Assembly: GCF_910592395.1 (NCBI RefSeq)
Contig: NC_088310.1
Coordinates: 3,415,501 to 3,479,500, forward strand
Direction: 5' to 3'
DNA: 64,000 bases
Origin: Lineus longissimus
Taxonomy: Eukaryota; Nemertea; Pilidiophora; Heteronemertea; Lineidae
Shown here: one piece after another, positions 46,311 through 58,000 of the stretch
Layout of the letters: each line of letters opens with the position of its first letter
How positions within the stretch are numbered: position 1 is the first letter of the stretch
Notes under the pieces: generated by a model
Told to the model about the DNA's origin: nothing
Seen by the model: only the letters and a program-made list of their open reading frames with translations
Database searches by the model: none
Position numbers and translations under genes: made by a program

Positions 46311-46560
46311 GCACTTACCTTATGCTGCCGCAGTTTTGACTTTATTTCAGAAACTTGAAGACTTTTTAATGTTTGAAATCGGAGAAAGTGTTCTGCGATG
46401 TTCTTCGTCGTTCGCACACCAGCACACCAACTGACTGGCGTTCAAATCAACCGCGACCGATCATGGCCAAAGACAATACATTTTACGTCACACCATACGG
46501 GCACTACCCCTCTACCTCGCGTTTGATTGGCCGGCTGAGCGTCAACTTGTGTATTATGTA
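46311..46560 (-). promoter_or_regulatory. Possible minus-strand promoter and first-exon splice donor
   Basis: The complement of 46311-46320 reads AAG|GTAAGTG, a full match to the eukaryotic donor consensus, with the exon ending at 46318. Upstream on that strand is a locally CpG-richer stretch with a GATTGGCC (CCAAT-type) box near 46518 and a TTACGTCA (CRE-like) site near 46482. The presumed first exon has no long ORF and would be untranslated. It points towards the duplicated exon-like frames at 46.0-44.9 kb. This is a model only. Confidence 0.25.
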
Positions 46561-49224
46561 TGATTCTTCTGCTAGTTAACGTCTTTTGATCCCTTATTGG
46601 GACAATGTGGGACTGGGCAATAGCGTAAATACCCGTACATGTACATGTACTGAGCTGTGGCCATGGAAAGACATTAGGCAGGTTTTGCAAGCCTTACGAA
46701 GAGCTAACGAAGGACGAAGTATGAAAATGCATTTTATCGTTCGTGATGTGCGTTTTGATCTCCTACTGAAGAGACCTTTTGACCCCCAACGCACAACAAA
46801 GGAAATAACGTTGATATCAAAATCTCAAATATGGAAAAATAAGTTACAGCATCAAAATTAATAAACCAAATACACATTAAGCGTATACATAAAAGTTATA
46901 CATTAGGTTCGTCTGCAAAATATGGGTTTTTGTTAATCGGGCAACGGGGTCACCTAAATTGTGACGCGGGTCACTAAATCGTTTGATTTTGGGTAACTTA
47001 TTCGTTTTGGCCACCACATCTGTTGATTTTGGGTCTCACACTTTCAGTTTGGTCACTTAATCAGGCGAGGTGACCTACTCGGTTGTAACAGAGCATCACT
47101 AATATCTTTGCTCGTCGATGAACACATGATTTACCCTGCTTGTCGTTACTTGTGTATTATCACTTTGATAATGTGATTGAACTACTTTTATAATCAGACC
47201 TTGTCAAGTTAATTTTGCCGACCAGAAAATGAAATTTCAGAATTTTTTGTTGTCATCTTCTATTGTTAGAGTGAGTCTGTTTGTGTAATTGATTGCATAC
47301 TGCCGTGTTGTGTGAATGTGTATTTGAGGTGAGTGGTGATGGATGTTGGATCAGCGATACTGAGATTGCAACCAAAGCGGTCAGTTGATGACAGGCCATT
47401 TGGAGAACCGTTAATTAATGGTCATTCTTTAAACAACATGGAGGAATATGATCTCTGGCACACCTTTCCTTTCCACACTTGTCAAAAATCTTTCTCGTCT
47501 TGTCGCAATTTTGAACCTATTTAGAGTTCTTTTCAGGATATCGTTCCCTTTCAGGTTAATCTTGTTATTTCAGTAGATTTGTATTTCTAACCCAAATATC
47601 ATTTAAAATATGACACTGAAACTAACTTGATTTAAATCGTTTACCAAATCATATTTTAAGGTTTTAAGAATGAAATCCCAATCCATCGTGTTCTATCATA
47701 ATATTCGAGTGAGACTTTCTGCTATCTATTCCAACATGATACTACCCAAGCTACCTATACAACACTTCTTGGCGCCATTAAGGATGGCCTTGAACATAGA
47801 AGAAAGATATCATTTTAAATGATGAAATCCAATACTTCTTGCTTGTTCTTTGTAATGAACAGGTGGAAAAACAGGAAATCCATTAACCAGGTCATAGTGC
47901 AAATTGCATCTTCGGTTATGTTCAAGGTGGAAATGTTACGAGTTTTCCTGCCTAATAGCTTGCGAGATTTATTCTAAGATGATTGAAATTTGCTATTTGT
48001 GTGAAAACTAAACTAACTAAACAATGTAGAATAACGCTGTACTAGCCAGAAATAGCCTCCATTCCACAAATTGGTTGCATTTGTTGAGAAGTGAAACAAG
48101 ACCAATCGGTGTGGCTGTGCCCCCCCCCCCCCCCCGACCTATTCTTTGACCAGTGCTGCTCAACTGGGAAATAAAGCTTGATTTGACTGACACTCTTGAG
48201 TTTCATCTAAGTCAAAGCACCAAACTACCGTTACGCGTCAAGGGAACTAAACCTATCTTAGTTTAACCTAAAGGTATAAGTCCCCCCAATTTACGATGCC
48301 TGTCTGTAGTAGCCAATATTCCTGCTCTAAGAAATTCTCTCCCTGATTGCCATTTACTTCAGACAAACTTTGATTATATTCTGTAATGATGATAAAGATC
48401 AAAGTATGACATTGATTTAGTTATCTGCCAGGTTGTCTGCATGTTTGACACTCGGAGTGATGATGTCGGGCTGGATTAATCAATTTCAAATTTCATTCTT
48501 TGGAGTTGCTTCTTGCTGTATCTTCAAACTTAGATCTGGGCAAGCCAATGATATGTTTCGACGAAACTGATGAATTTACCATAAACCACTCTAGTCAGCC
48601 CACACCAATTTGATACCTTGGATAGCAGGCACACCTGCCAGCCTATATGGCACCCATTGACGCAAATAAAAGTAAAATAAGAAGAGGCACGGCGACAGGA
48701 GAAACCAGAAGACAGGAGAAACCAACTTATTATTTAAACTTGATAAGTGGGTGGATTTTTTTATCTGCCTATTCAAGGCTGTGCTAAGTCTTCTTGAACA
48801 TTTTTCCCGATCTGCCACCAATTGTTATTGGAGTGGAGAAAGTTTCCTGCTGTGTGAAGAAAAGGTCGAAAAACACAATGGTGAGATGAGCACCATGTTG
48901 AAATGGGTGAAATTTTGAATTGCTGTATTCAGAGTCTAGATTGCTATGTTATCTGCATTCTTGAGACACAACGTTCTTGTCATTCTGGTTCATATTCTCG
49001 ATTCCCCGAAGAAGATGCAATGCTGGAAAATTATACCACGATTCATTATATCAACTTTTATCAATTTTCACCTACCAGGGTTAGTTGTTGTATTAGAAAA
49101 ATGGTGTTCCTTGTTGAAGTGAGATAAAGTTAAAAGTTTTGGCTTACAGTGCGATGTCAACAACAGTGAAGTGATTGTCATTCAATCACACTTGACTCCT
49201 GTCTACGAGTATCCTGAAAGCTTT
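46561..49224. other. Unassigned stretch; C16 run and small repeats
   Basis: It contains an ACATGTACATGT palindrome near 46638 and a loose GATTTTGGGT/GGTCAC repeat at about 46950-47070. A run of 16 C lies at 48120-48135. No gene was recognised. Confidence 0.45.
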
Positions 49225-49300
49225 CAGTGGATCTCTGGGATTGAACCAAGGACCACATGACCGCTTTACCTCTAACTGAAAACAATGGTGATGCTGATGA
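49225..49300 (-). mobile_element. Degenerate tRNA-derived SINE head, minus strand
   Basis: The minus strand reads TTTCAGTTAGAGG (box A-like with D-loop character), then GCGGTCATGTGG and box B GGTTCAATCCC (complement of 49237-49247). The order and spacing are tRNA-like but arm pairing is poor. The body, if present, lies at lower coordinates and was not delimited. Confidence 0.45.
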
Positions 49301-51016
49301 TTGGCACTCAGTTGAGCCAATAACTGTGGCTTGTCCGCATGAAAAATCAATCTGTGAAAATGACTGACACAAATTGTGTTATGAATAACAATAATCAGGA
49401 TGGTTGACATTGCCACGGACAGGTCGTTGACCATTAATTCCATCAGAATGATGAAGGATTACCCCCAACCTGTTTCAGCCCATCCCCTCTGTTTCTATTG
49501 CTGTGACACTGATGGGAAGACATCATTGACAGATCCGTCTTGTACAAGAAGCTGAAGCCACACCAATCCAATACCTTGTAGAGCAGATGAGGAGGCATTT
49601 TTTCAGGGAGAAAATTGAATAAAAACCTCACTCGACTTTGTCAATAATTCTAGGGGCCACCAGTATTTGCTGAAGTGTGTCTCAGGAAGTCAACCTCCAC
49701 TAAAGCTCCTTTTATTAGTATCCTACGTAATGAGCCTATCCAGTTTAAGCATCATGTTGTAATCCAGTCATTATTTATTCGCTTCAGCAGACTTTTCCTT
49801 TCAGCTGGGGGATTTAGCGATTAAAAGTGGATATCATTTTGATGAAAGCGCATTTTTGTTTCTTTTGCCATAATCTGGTTTATCACACGGGTGGCATCTT
49901 GGTAGTCATACTAGTGGCGTCTCGTAGGTCACCAGCAATCCTCTCTTGGTTGCCATCGAATTTGACAAACAGCCTTGCATTATGTACATTACGATACATC
50001 AGCTAGCGTGTCTTGACTTCAAACTCACTGGATGTATGAATTGCAGAATACTACATTGTAATTTTGACAGTGGCGAATCCAGAAAATTGAGATTCAGTCC
50101 AACCCAGAGAGTAGAGAAGGTGCGATCTCGAACGGCCATCAGAAAGAATTCGGAACTTAAAGTGCCAAATATGTGTTATCTGGGCATCTGAGACATAGCC
50201 GCCGAGCTCGTATAAGCCGTCTGGCTGTTACATCTTGGAACCAAATGTACCTGTCACAGTTTACCCTCACGTCTGACTTGATTGCTGCAATGCCCGGCAG
50301 ACTTCGTATAATGCTGACCCATGCTGAATTCCACCAGCCTCAAAAGTATTGAATGCATTGAAAAGCTGTCACATCACGATTATCAACCTGAGCTGCTACG
50401 GCATCCAATAACCTATCCCGCGACCTTACCAGTTTAAATGAACTCAATGTTGAGCTGCTGCGGCTTAGCATGGCACTTGCCAGGCTGAACACCGACTTAA
50501 TGACGACATTGCATGTCTTGTAACGACAGCAAATTGGATGGAAAGGTGTCATCGACTCTGTTAATGAACAGCACACAGCCGGGAGCATATCAGACAAATT
50601 GAAATGATAAAACCTGTTAGAGCATGAAATGTATTCTGTGCACAGAAATTGAAATGTAGTAAATTGGATTATTGACTTAGATATTTTTTCTAGTCTGTAT
50701 TGATGAAGCTTGATTTGAGGTGCACAGTCGCGTCCTAAGTCATTAGTGTGATTCTGTTCCCTGAAAAAAGGAATTCGTTATGTCGTCATGGCTCCGTCGT
50801 TGCAGGTGGCAGAAACTAAAATCGTTTGGTTGCCTGGCAGTTTAGATGGCTTTTCTTGAACTGTGTAATCGGTAAAACGTATATATAACGGGTTGAAATA
50901 GTTGTCAAATTACTGACAGAATTGCTGCACTGGAAATGTTGAAAGCCATCGAAATGGGTCACCCTCATGACAGTAGGACTGCGCGCAGGGTTCCTTTCGC
51001 AGAAAAATACGTCGTA
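49301..51016. other. Unassigned noncoding stretch
   Basis: No gene was recognised. ORFs reach about 85 codons and none carries a motif. Confidence 0.45.
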
Positions 51017-51409
51017 CACTAGTAGGTGGCTTTTTCCGTCTTCTAAACGGTTTCTTAATTTTTCCGGATTTATCCGACTAAAGTCCGCCATTGTCCGATT
51101 ATACTCTGAAAAGTCGGATTTCTAGAAAACCTGTGAAAAATACTAGGGCTCCCCAAAATAGGGCATTAAAGATCAAAGGCCTATGTTGAATTGGGTTAAT
51201 GAGATGACCTGATTGAGTAAGCTAATTAGTATTCACACTTTGGGTCACTCTGAGTGTTTGGCTCACACCTCATTAACTAGGCCTTTGATCTGTAAAAGCC
51301 TATTTCGGGAAGCCCTAATATTTTTCACAGGTTTGTCGGACTTTTGTCGGATAAATCAGAAAAAAGTTAGAGAAACCGTTGAGAAGTCGGGAAAATCCTC
51401 CTACTAGTG
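51017..51409 (+). mobile_element. Foldback repeat family, copy 8 (fullest copy, 393 bp)
   Basis: Both termini are intact: CACTAGTAGGTGGC on the left and CCTCCTACTAGTG on the right. The left arm (about 170 bp) is the inverted form of the right arm, which has lost part of its AAATCCGACCTTTCAGG block. The core holds GAGTAAGCTAATTAGTATTC and TTTGGCTCACACCTC. The left flank ends TA and the right flank starts AA, so a TA target duplication is possible but not proven. No protein is encoded. Confidence 0.92.
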
Positions 51410-52117
51410 AAGCTACTGCATGATTTCTGATAAGCAGTTGTTTCAGCCGAATCCCATTGCACTGCTCAAACCGAATTCCACTTTGATAAGGGTGTCTTTC
51501 CTGAAGCCAGACATCGATTTTCGACCCTGGCATCCTCAAAACGACTATTTTCCCTCCCAGGTGCATATGTCCAACATGTAATTAAGATTACACAACAACA
51601 CATCTCAGTCCGCCTTCTCCCGTCATGGGTTTTCAGAATCATGACATGAAAGAGTGAAAGTATGTTAGTGTGTGTGGCGGTGTCTTAATCAGGCGCTAAT
51701 GGTCTTCTTGCGTGAATGGTCATCGTATGATTGATGGAAGCGATCGGATAATTGCTCCTACTTCGACAATAAACAGGTTTCTTTTTGTTGTGCCATGACT
51801 GATAACACCCTCCCACTTTGCCTATTTTTCACGTTCTCATCACATTTTTCTGTTCCAATTATCTCCTTCATGGATTTGCCTAATCTTTTGATAAAGTCGA
51901 ACCTCTTCACGGTTATTAATGATGTCAGGTTCTTCTAGGAGGTACTTTGCCTACACTTGAACTTTTTATGTAATTAATTATCTGATGTGATCACTTTTGG
52001 TGTACTTCCAACCTCAGCTCCAGCCTGTTTTATTACAATATACTTAGCATTTCGTTGTGTGATGTTGTGAAGGACCTGTTCCTAGGTCCAATATTGGGTG
52101 TGGGGCTAATTGATTCC
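51410..52117. other. Unassigned noncoding spacer between two foldback copies
   Basis: Nothing supportable was seen. Confidence 0.5.
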
Positions 52118-52217
52118 ATCACAGGAAAGGGATGTCGGACAATGTCGGACTTTGGTCGGATAAATCAGGAAAAGTTAGAGAAACCCTTGAGAAGTCGGAA
52201 AAAGTCTCCAACTGGTG
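52118..52217 (+). mobile_element. Foldback repeat family, copy 9 (right-arm fragment)
   Basis: Only the last 100 bases are present: GATGTCGGACAATGTCGGAC, AAATCAGGAAAAGTTAGAG, GAGAAGTCGG and a slightly decayed terminus CTCCAACTGGTG. Confidence 0.85.
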
Positions 52218-53150
52218 TATTGTGGGACTTTCAGCTACCAGAATCTCAATTGTATCGGACCCATTGCAGTTCTAATGTCTAAATAGGTCCAGAAACCAGG
52301 ATATAGTATACCATTTTTGCTCAAGCTGTTGTCCAGAATAGTGCACATGATGTTGCATCCCGTTCTTTCTTTACTCCTCAACATAGCCTCACTAATCCTG
52401 CATTTCTGACAGCGAAATTGGCACGGCACTTTTGTCCGCGGTTAATTCACCTGAATGGTCATCTCAGCCCTATGTTGTTGTCATGGAGTCAATCGCCTAC
52501 AGTATAATTCTATTCTAATCAACAAGTTATCTTCTCATTATGAAATCCCAGTTCCATTTCCAGCCAGTTCAATGATTTTTCAATTATCCGGTTCGGAGAA
52601 ATCGCGGTCCTGCTGGAAACCATTTTTGTGTGAAAAACCACCACAGCTTATTCCTATTTGGCCCTTTGAACCCATCAAAACGATCACCTCAATCTTTGAC
52701 TAGAAAACCGATTCTTGCAGTGCATTTCACTCATAGGAATGTTGTATTGATATTGGCCACTGACAATTCATTGGCTCATTAGAAAAATCCAGGGAGGAAA
52801 TACATCCCATGCCAATCATCCTTAGGTAAAAAGAGAATTGGGTCTTGTATTCCCCGCTTTAGGCAATATCCTGATTTCATCAGCATCTGGGAAAAAGCAA
52901 TTCAGCCTTCATTCACCGATGATGTAGATTCATGGTAATTACGAATTACGACTGAAAGGAAGTTGGTCATTGTGGTCGCAACAGGGGATGTGATGAATAC
53001 CGAATGGCGCTTGAATGGCTGATGCTGGCTGGTCATGAGGGAATTAAAACAATCAGTAGTCCTCTTGGTGACTTTTCTTCTGCATCATCAATGTGTCACT
53101 TTTTTGTAACTTGGAAACCCAGAAATCAATGAGATCGACTGAAAATACCT
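52218..53150. other. Unassigned noncoding stretch
   Basis: No gene or repeat was recognised. Confidence 0.5.
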
Positions 53151-53615
53151 ATGAAATGTACTCTTATCAATCTAGAAATAACCTTCCTGTCCCCGCTAGA
53201 CAATTACGCCGTACGCTTCATGTTTGTTGAAAAACCTGGGTTTGTAAAGATCGTAGGACCCCGGGCAGACATGATCCAAGTTGTTCTTTCTCATGGTGAC
53301 CTGAAGAAGTGTAATGCAATACGAGCGTTTTTAAAAGAAGCAGGAAATTGTTTCTCTCATTTGGAAAGAATGTTGCTTTGGAGCGCTTGTTTTCCAGGCG
53401 AGGAACATCATGGCAATGTCATTGAGTCATCCACAGTTACCCCAAATAAGACAATGACACTGGCAATGACATTAGCGTATTGCTATCTTCCCTTCCCGAA
53501 TCATTTTGCAACAGGACATGCCAAGGTTTTTGATGCTTCTATTTCTGTACTGATGAGGATTGCCTGTGGTACTTTATGTCAGCAGCAGCACACTCGTCAT
53601 AATTGTGACATTTAA
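53151..53615 (+). CDS. Hypothetical 154-codon ORF
   Basis: This is the longest open frame in the window after the receptor and the poly-Arg artefact. It starts at the first Met after an in-frame TGA 18 bases upstream (MKCTLINLEITFLSPLDNYA) and ends HTRHNCDI-stop. I see no signal peptide, helix bundle, zinc finger or known motif. Cysteines are scattered and there is a short Gln/His cluster near the end. No opposite-strand frame or repeat explains its length, but an ORF of this size can arise by chance in 64 kb. It could be an orphan gene, an exon with read-through, or nothing. Confidence 0.25.
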   Translation: MKCTLINLEITFLSPLDNYAVRFMFVEKPGFVKIVGPRADMIQVVLSHGDLKKCNAIRAFLKEAGNCFSHLERMLLWSACFPGEEHHGNVIESSTVTPNKTMTLAMTLAYCYLPFPNHFATGHAKVFDASISVLMRIACGTLCQQQHTRHNCDI

Positions 53616-54962
53616 AAACTAGCTGATCTAATTAAATTTTGAAAGCAAGATGAAAGACAAACATTATCAATCAGCTATGAAATCGCTAAGATTTTTGATC
53701 AACAAGTCATTTCAAAATCCATCTTAAAAAAGTTATGCTTTTCTAATACGGTACACTTTATAGTACGGTACGGCTTAAATGGGGCCGACTCATACTAAAA
53801 GGGTTTGAATTCCACCTGGTCGCTGCTTCGTCAACGGGTCAAGTTCAAGTGGGCGCAGTAAGGGTTGCTTTCACCTTGCTAGTCAAAGTGCCTCAAATGA
53901 AGTCAATGCTATCGGTTTTCCGTAAAACCAGTTTCCTACGTTCTTCCTATGACGAGCATTAGTATCAAGAGCCCGCCCAAGTGAACAAAAATTTGCAATA
54001 AATCGACAACAATGCGACCGACATCGTCGCTTCGGATCTCCAACAGAAATGTGATGCAATTACAGAACGAGTGACCTCGGGTTAGCCTCAGCTAAAGCTA
54101 CCTCTGTAATAGGAAGTTGTTAAGTTTTTTAGTCGAGATTGCTCTACGAGGATGAAAGGCTTTGAAGGTGGTTGTCTTTTTCTGTCAAGATTGGTTGTAA
54201 ATCTACTTATACGGTTCGGGATGACGACTCAATGAGACGGTTGAGGGGCATGGTGTGCGGAATTAGGAAGGTGCTTTGCCTTAAAGGCTACCGAAAGAAT
54301 GGAAAGTTTCAGATAGGGGTGACCGATGTACAGATTTTAGAAGTTGTGATTCCTTGCTGCTTCATATAGTGTTAAAAGAAATAGTTCTTGTTGTTGTGTT
54401 GTGCTGTGACGGGGTAGATCTTATAGAGGGTCAAACATGAGTAGGCATACTAGTATGTCTTTTTGAAGCATCCATACAAGCAATTCCTTTTCATAATTGT
54501 ACTATGAACTCTATTTACTGTGACCTCTTGTATGAGGTCAAAGTGTTCAAAGACAGAGTAGTTTTACAGGGCAGTACGTATATTAAATGTTTTTGCTAAT
54601 CTAGAATTAACCAGACCACCCTCTAAGATATGAATTGGGTTTCCAGATCAATTCAAGGTCCCTGGCCCTTCCCACGCCATAACGAATCGGTCATTTGCCT
54701 CCGAGGAGATGTTTAATGAAAGTGACACATCAATTTACTCGAAGGAGGACTAATGGGGGTGTGTTCATTACACCAGGGCGCATCTTTGACACTGAGGGAA
54801 AAGGAGGTCAGAGTGTGACTCGTAGAGTGGTCAGCCTTGATCAAGGCATCTCGAAACATTAGGAAAACAGCATGTCTGTTCTGTAAAGCTTTTGACCTTG
54901 TGATAAAAGCAAGGTCACGTTAGCTGGATAGGTCAGGAGGACCACCATGCGCTGCCACCTGT
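53616..54962. other. Unassigned stretch with nuclear-receptor-like half-sites
   Basis: TGACCT and AGGTCA form an everted pair with an 8-base spacer at 54521-54540. More AGGTCA-type half-sites lie near 54907 and 54930. No gene was recognised. Confidence 0.4.
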
Positions 54963-55043
54963 GATCTACTTATTAGAATGCTAATTAGTGATTTACTTAT
55001 TAGAATTCTCAAAAGGGATTTACTTATTGTAATTTTGATATGA
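54963..55043 (+). repeat. Three tandem 27-bp units
   Basis: Units start at 54963 (GATCTACTTATTAGAATGC), 54990 (GATTTACTTATTAGAATTC) and 55017 (GATTTACTTATTGTAATTT). The last is the most diverged. Confidence 0.85.
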
Positions 55044-58000
55044 TTCTAGACGCTGGCACACTGACGTTTACTCCTAAGTATCACGTCCAATCTTGCCATA
55101 TTGACCTAACAAGATTGCTGAAACCCGACAAGAATGGCACTGACTGAGCTAAATTATTGGACATGATTGAATAACTCCTAATTATCTGTAAGATGAACAT
55201 GTCATATTATCTCGGCAATACTAGTATTTAATCTGAGATGGGTGTGCAACCAAATTAACTGTTTTGTCCTGGAGATTGGTGGCGTGGTTGGCAAGGAAGT
55301 GATGTAGGACCAGTGATTTGTGTGTATAGGGATAATTTTAGATGGCACGGTTACTCAGTGACGTGAAACCTTAGCTTGTCACCCATCTGAGATGAATGAG
55401 ACTTGCTTTATATATGTCTCATATGGTACTACAACTGCTTTGTTACACTCAAGCCAGTCAAAACTGAGTGCATTAGATGAGGCTGTTTGAAATGAGAACT
55501 TATCCCGGATTACGTAGCCATAAGCTGATAAGCGATCAGGAGTAGGGCCTATTCAGTGCTTCCCCTTGATTGAATGCTGCTCCATGAACGGTGGTGATCC
55601 CTTCATGAGCATATTAGCCTTTTGAATGATTCTGACCATTCTGCTCCACAAATGATTTAGCTACTATAAGTTCACGTCGGTTGAAAGCCAATTGAGTCAT
55701 TATTCCAAGACCTCAGATATTCTATGAAGTGGCTAATCATTCGCCTGATTATCCAAAGGTGATGTATAAGGCGTTTGGCAAAATGTGACAGCGGCCCTAC
55801 CATGCCTGCACAACCGTGAACCACCGATCCTATTAATAGGTAATTTTCCGATACTCCTTGGAACGAACTCTCTCCAACCTTTAGCAGAGGACCGCGGATC
55901 AACGGGATACTGTCTACCTGTCGGGAATAGGAATTGTCATTTAGCCGTTCTGTCTGTGGGCTTGATATGATCCGACTATCTAAGTTTGACTGCAACTTTT
56001 ACGTGATAGATGTATCGAGAACCATACGAAGAAATGAAAAATAATGTTATGTACTTCAACAACACTTTAAGTTGTTAAACTATACTATCTCAAAGTACTT
56101 TACAGATTACATTGTTGACTAGTCATAGCATCATAAAATCGTCATCACGTCATTTCAATAATTGTTTTGCCTTCAAGATGATTGTCACCACCAGTTTTTC
56201 CCTGGAGCTATAATCTCTATACTCACCTGTATGTCAGGTTGGGCGGCTTCAATTTATTGTAATGATGAAAAATATGTCCCAAGGGGGATTCCCTTTGCCA
56301 TACAATCCTTAAGTTGGTTCGATCAAATTGCAAGCTCCGTTGCCTTGAAAAATATCATCTGTCAGTTGATAACCAACCTGAGTTTGATGACCCCATTACT
56401 GATTATTTGTCAACTGTTGTCAGAGTTGGTGGAAATTTTTATCAGTGATTGAAGATCTCTTTACTCCATGCAGACCCAACAACAAATAAAGTTCCTAATG
56501 CCCTTGGAGTCAAAGAGATACTGATGTGTTGATAGAAAATTCAAAGAACAAGCTTATATCCGGAGGTATCCTATCCTTATGTGATTGAATTCAAACAAGT
56601 CTCCGATTTTCGGGTGCTTGCTCAGAGCACGGACAAGAGTAAGAAAATCAACAGAACTCAAAATGTTGATAATTGTGATTGTCACCGCTATGACCCTGGA
56701 GCGAATATCTTTAACACAGCTGAATTAACTCCAAAGTGATAAGTTGGTTCTTCCCTTTGAAATGGGACCGTGAGCCAGAAGCAATCCTCACAAACCAGCT
56801 TTTAGATCTCCTAGGGACAGTCACATCTTGTGTTTGTAACAGAAGTCATCTATAGTTCTATAACGTATTAAAAAGTTTATTAAATATGCCATTTGATATA
56901 ATCCTTTAGGAATAGAATTTTCTGCAATTTGTGTTCTAGACTTGAAACTTATTGAAAGAATTGAATAAACGTACATGTATTTTGCTTAGCGTATTCCAAC
57001 CACTCATATTTCAATTTGATATAGAATATTCGCTCAGAGGTCTTCCCCTAGTCAATGCGCTTTGTTTTCTATTTGATACCACCATGGGTGGAGTGCGGTC
57101 GCGGTCACCAAAAGCAGCACCGAACAGATGCAGTGCTGCGATTATTTTGTAACAGTGACATGTAAGCCGAATTCGGCTGGCTACTTTTTGTAGATGACAT
57201 TTAAATAAATAATATAAGCATATATATAAATACGTATACAGAATATTCCCCTTAGAGATTACATTTTGTTATCCATTGCTTGATTGAGGTGTTAAACAGG
57301 GTCGTTATATTTCTTTCAGTGTCTTTAGCAGTTACCAAAGGTTACCTTGAGCCATCAACGAACCCATTGACAAAGATAACAGAGTACCAAATTTAAATAA
57401 TAAAAAGGTTTCAAAAGTCCATCAGCCAGTCTCTGTACCAAATGGCCCCAAAGAGATTCTTTAAACCAGCCAAGAATTAGACTAATGGCAAAGTCACCCT
57501 CAACCTTCAAAACGCCTACGACCTTGTCTCCAATTTCAGAGCTTATCAACCCATCTTCTTTGCATTGTCATACACACTCAAAATTCACTAATATGAGGCA
57601 GCTTGATGATTACAATGATATCAACACAAACATGACGAAGGCCAAGACGATGCGAAACATGATGTCATGACCATCAGACAACTTTGTGTCACAACCCCAG
57701 TGTCTATCCAAATTAAACTTGTTGAATGGCATATTGAAAGACCATGTGCATCACATCCAGCTTTATAGAATATTCAGAACTGGTCTTAGATCAGGGAAAG
57801 TAGAGTATGTCATGTCAAGACCCCAATGTTCCTGTCAATTCCTAATCTCCGATGGGAATATAATCCTATGTTTTCTCACAAAGCTCAAGGACGATTGATC
57901 AATCAATTTTCAAAATTGAATGTGTCTCAATGCAGCGGGCACAGCACTTGGTGAAGTCGTCCTTTCAATTTCATTTGTTATTCAATTGACTTGATAAGAG

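Noticed and set aside
53795-53825. Box B-like GGGTTTGAATTCC as another SINE head
   Set aside because: It is one base longer than the consensus, has no box A at the right distance and no repeated body.
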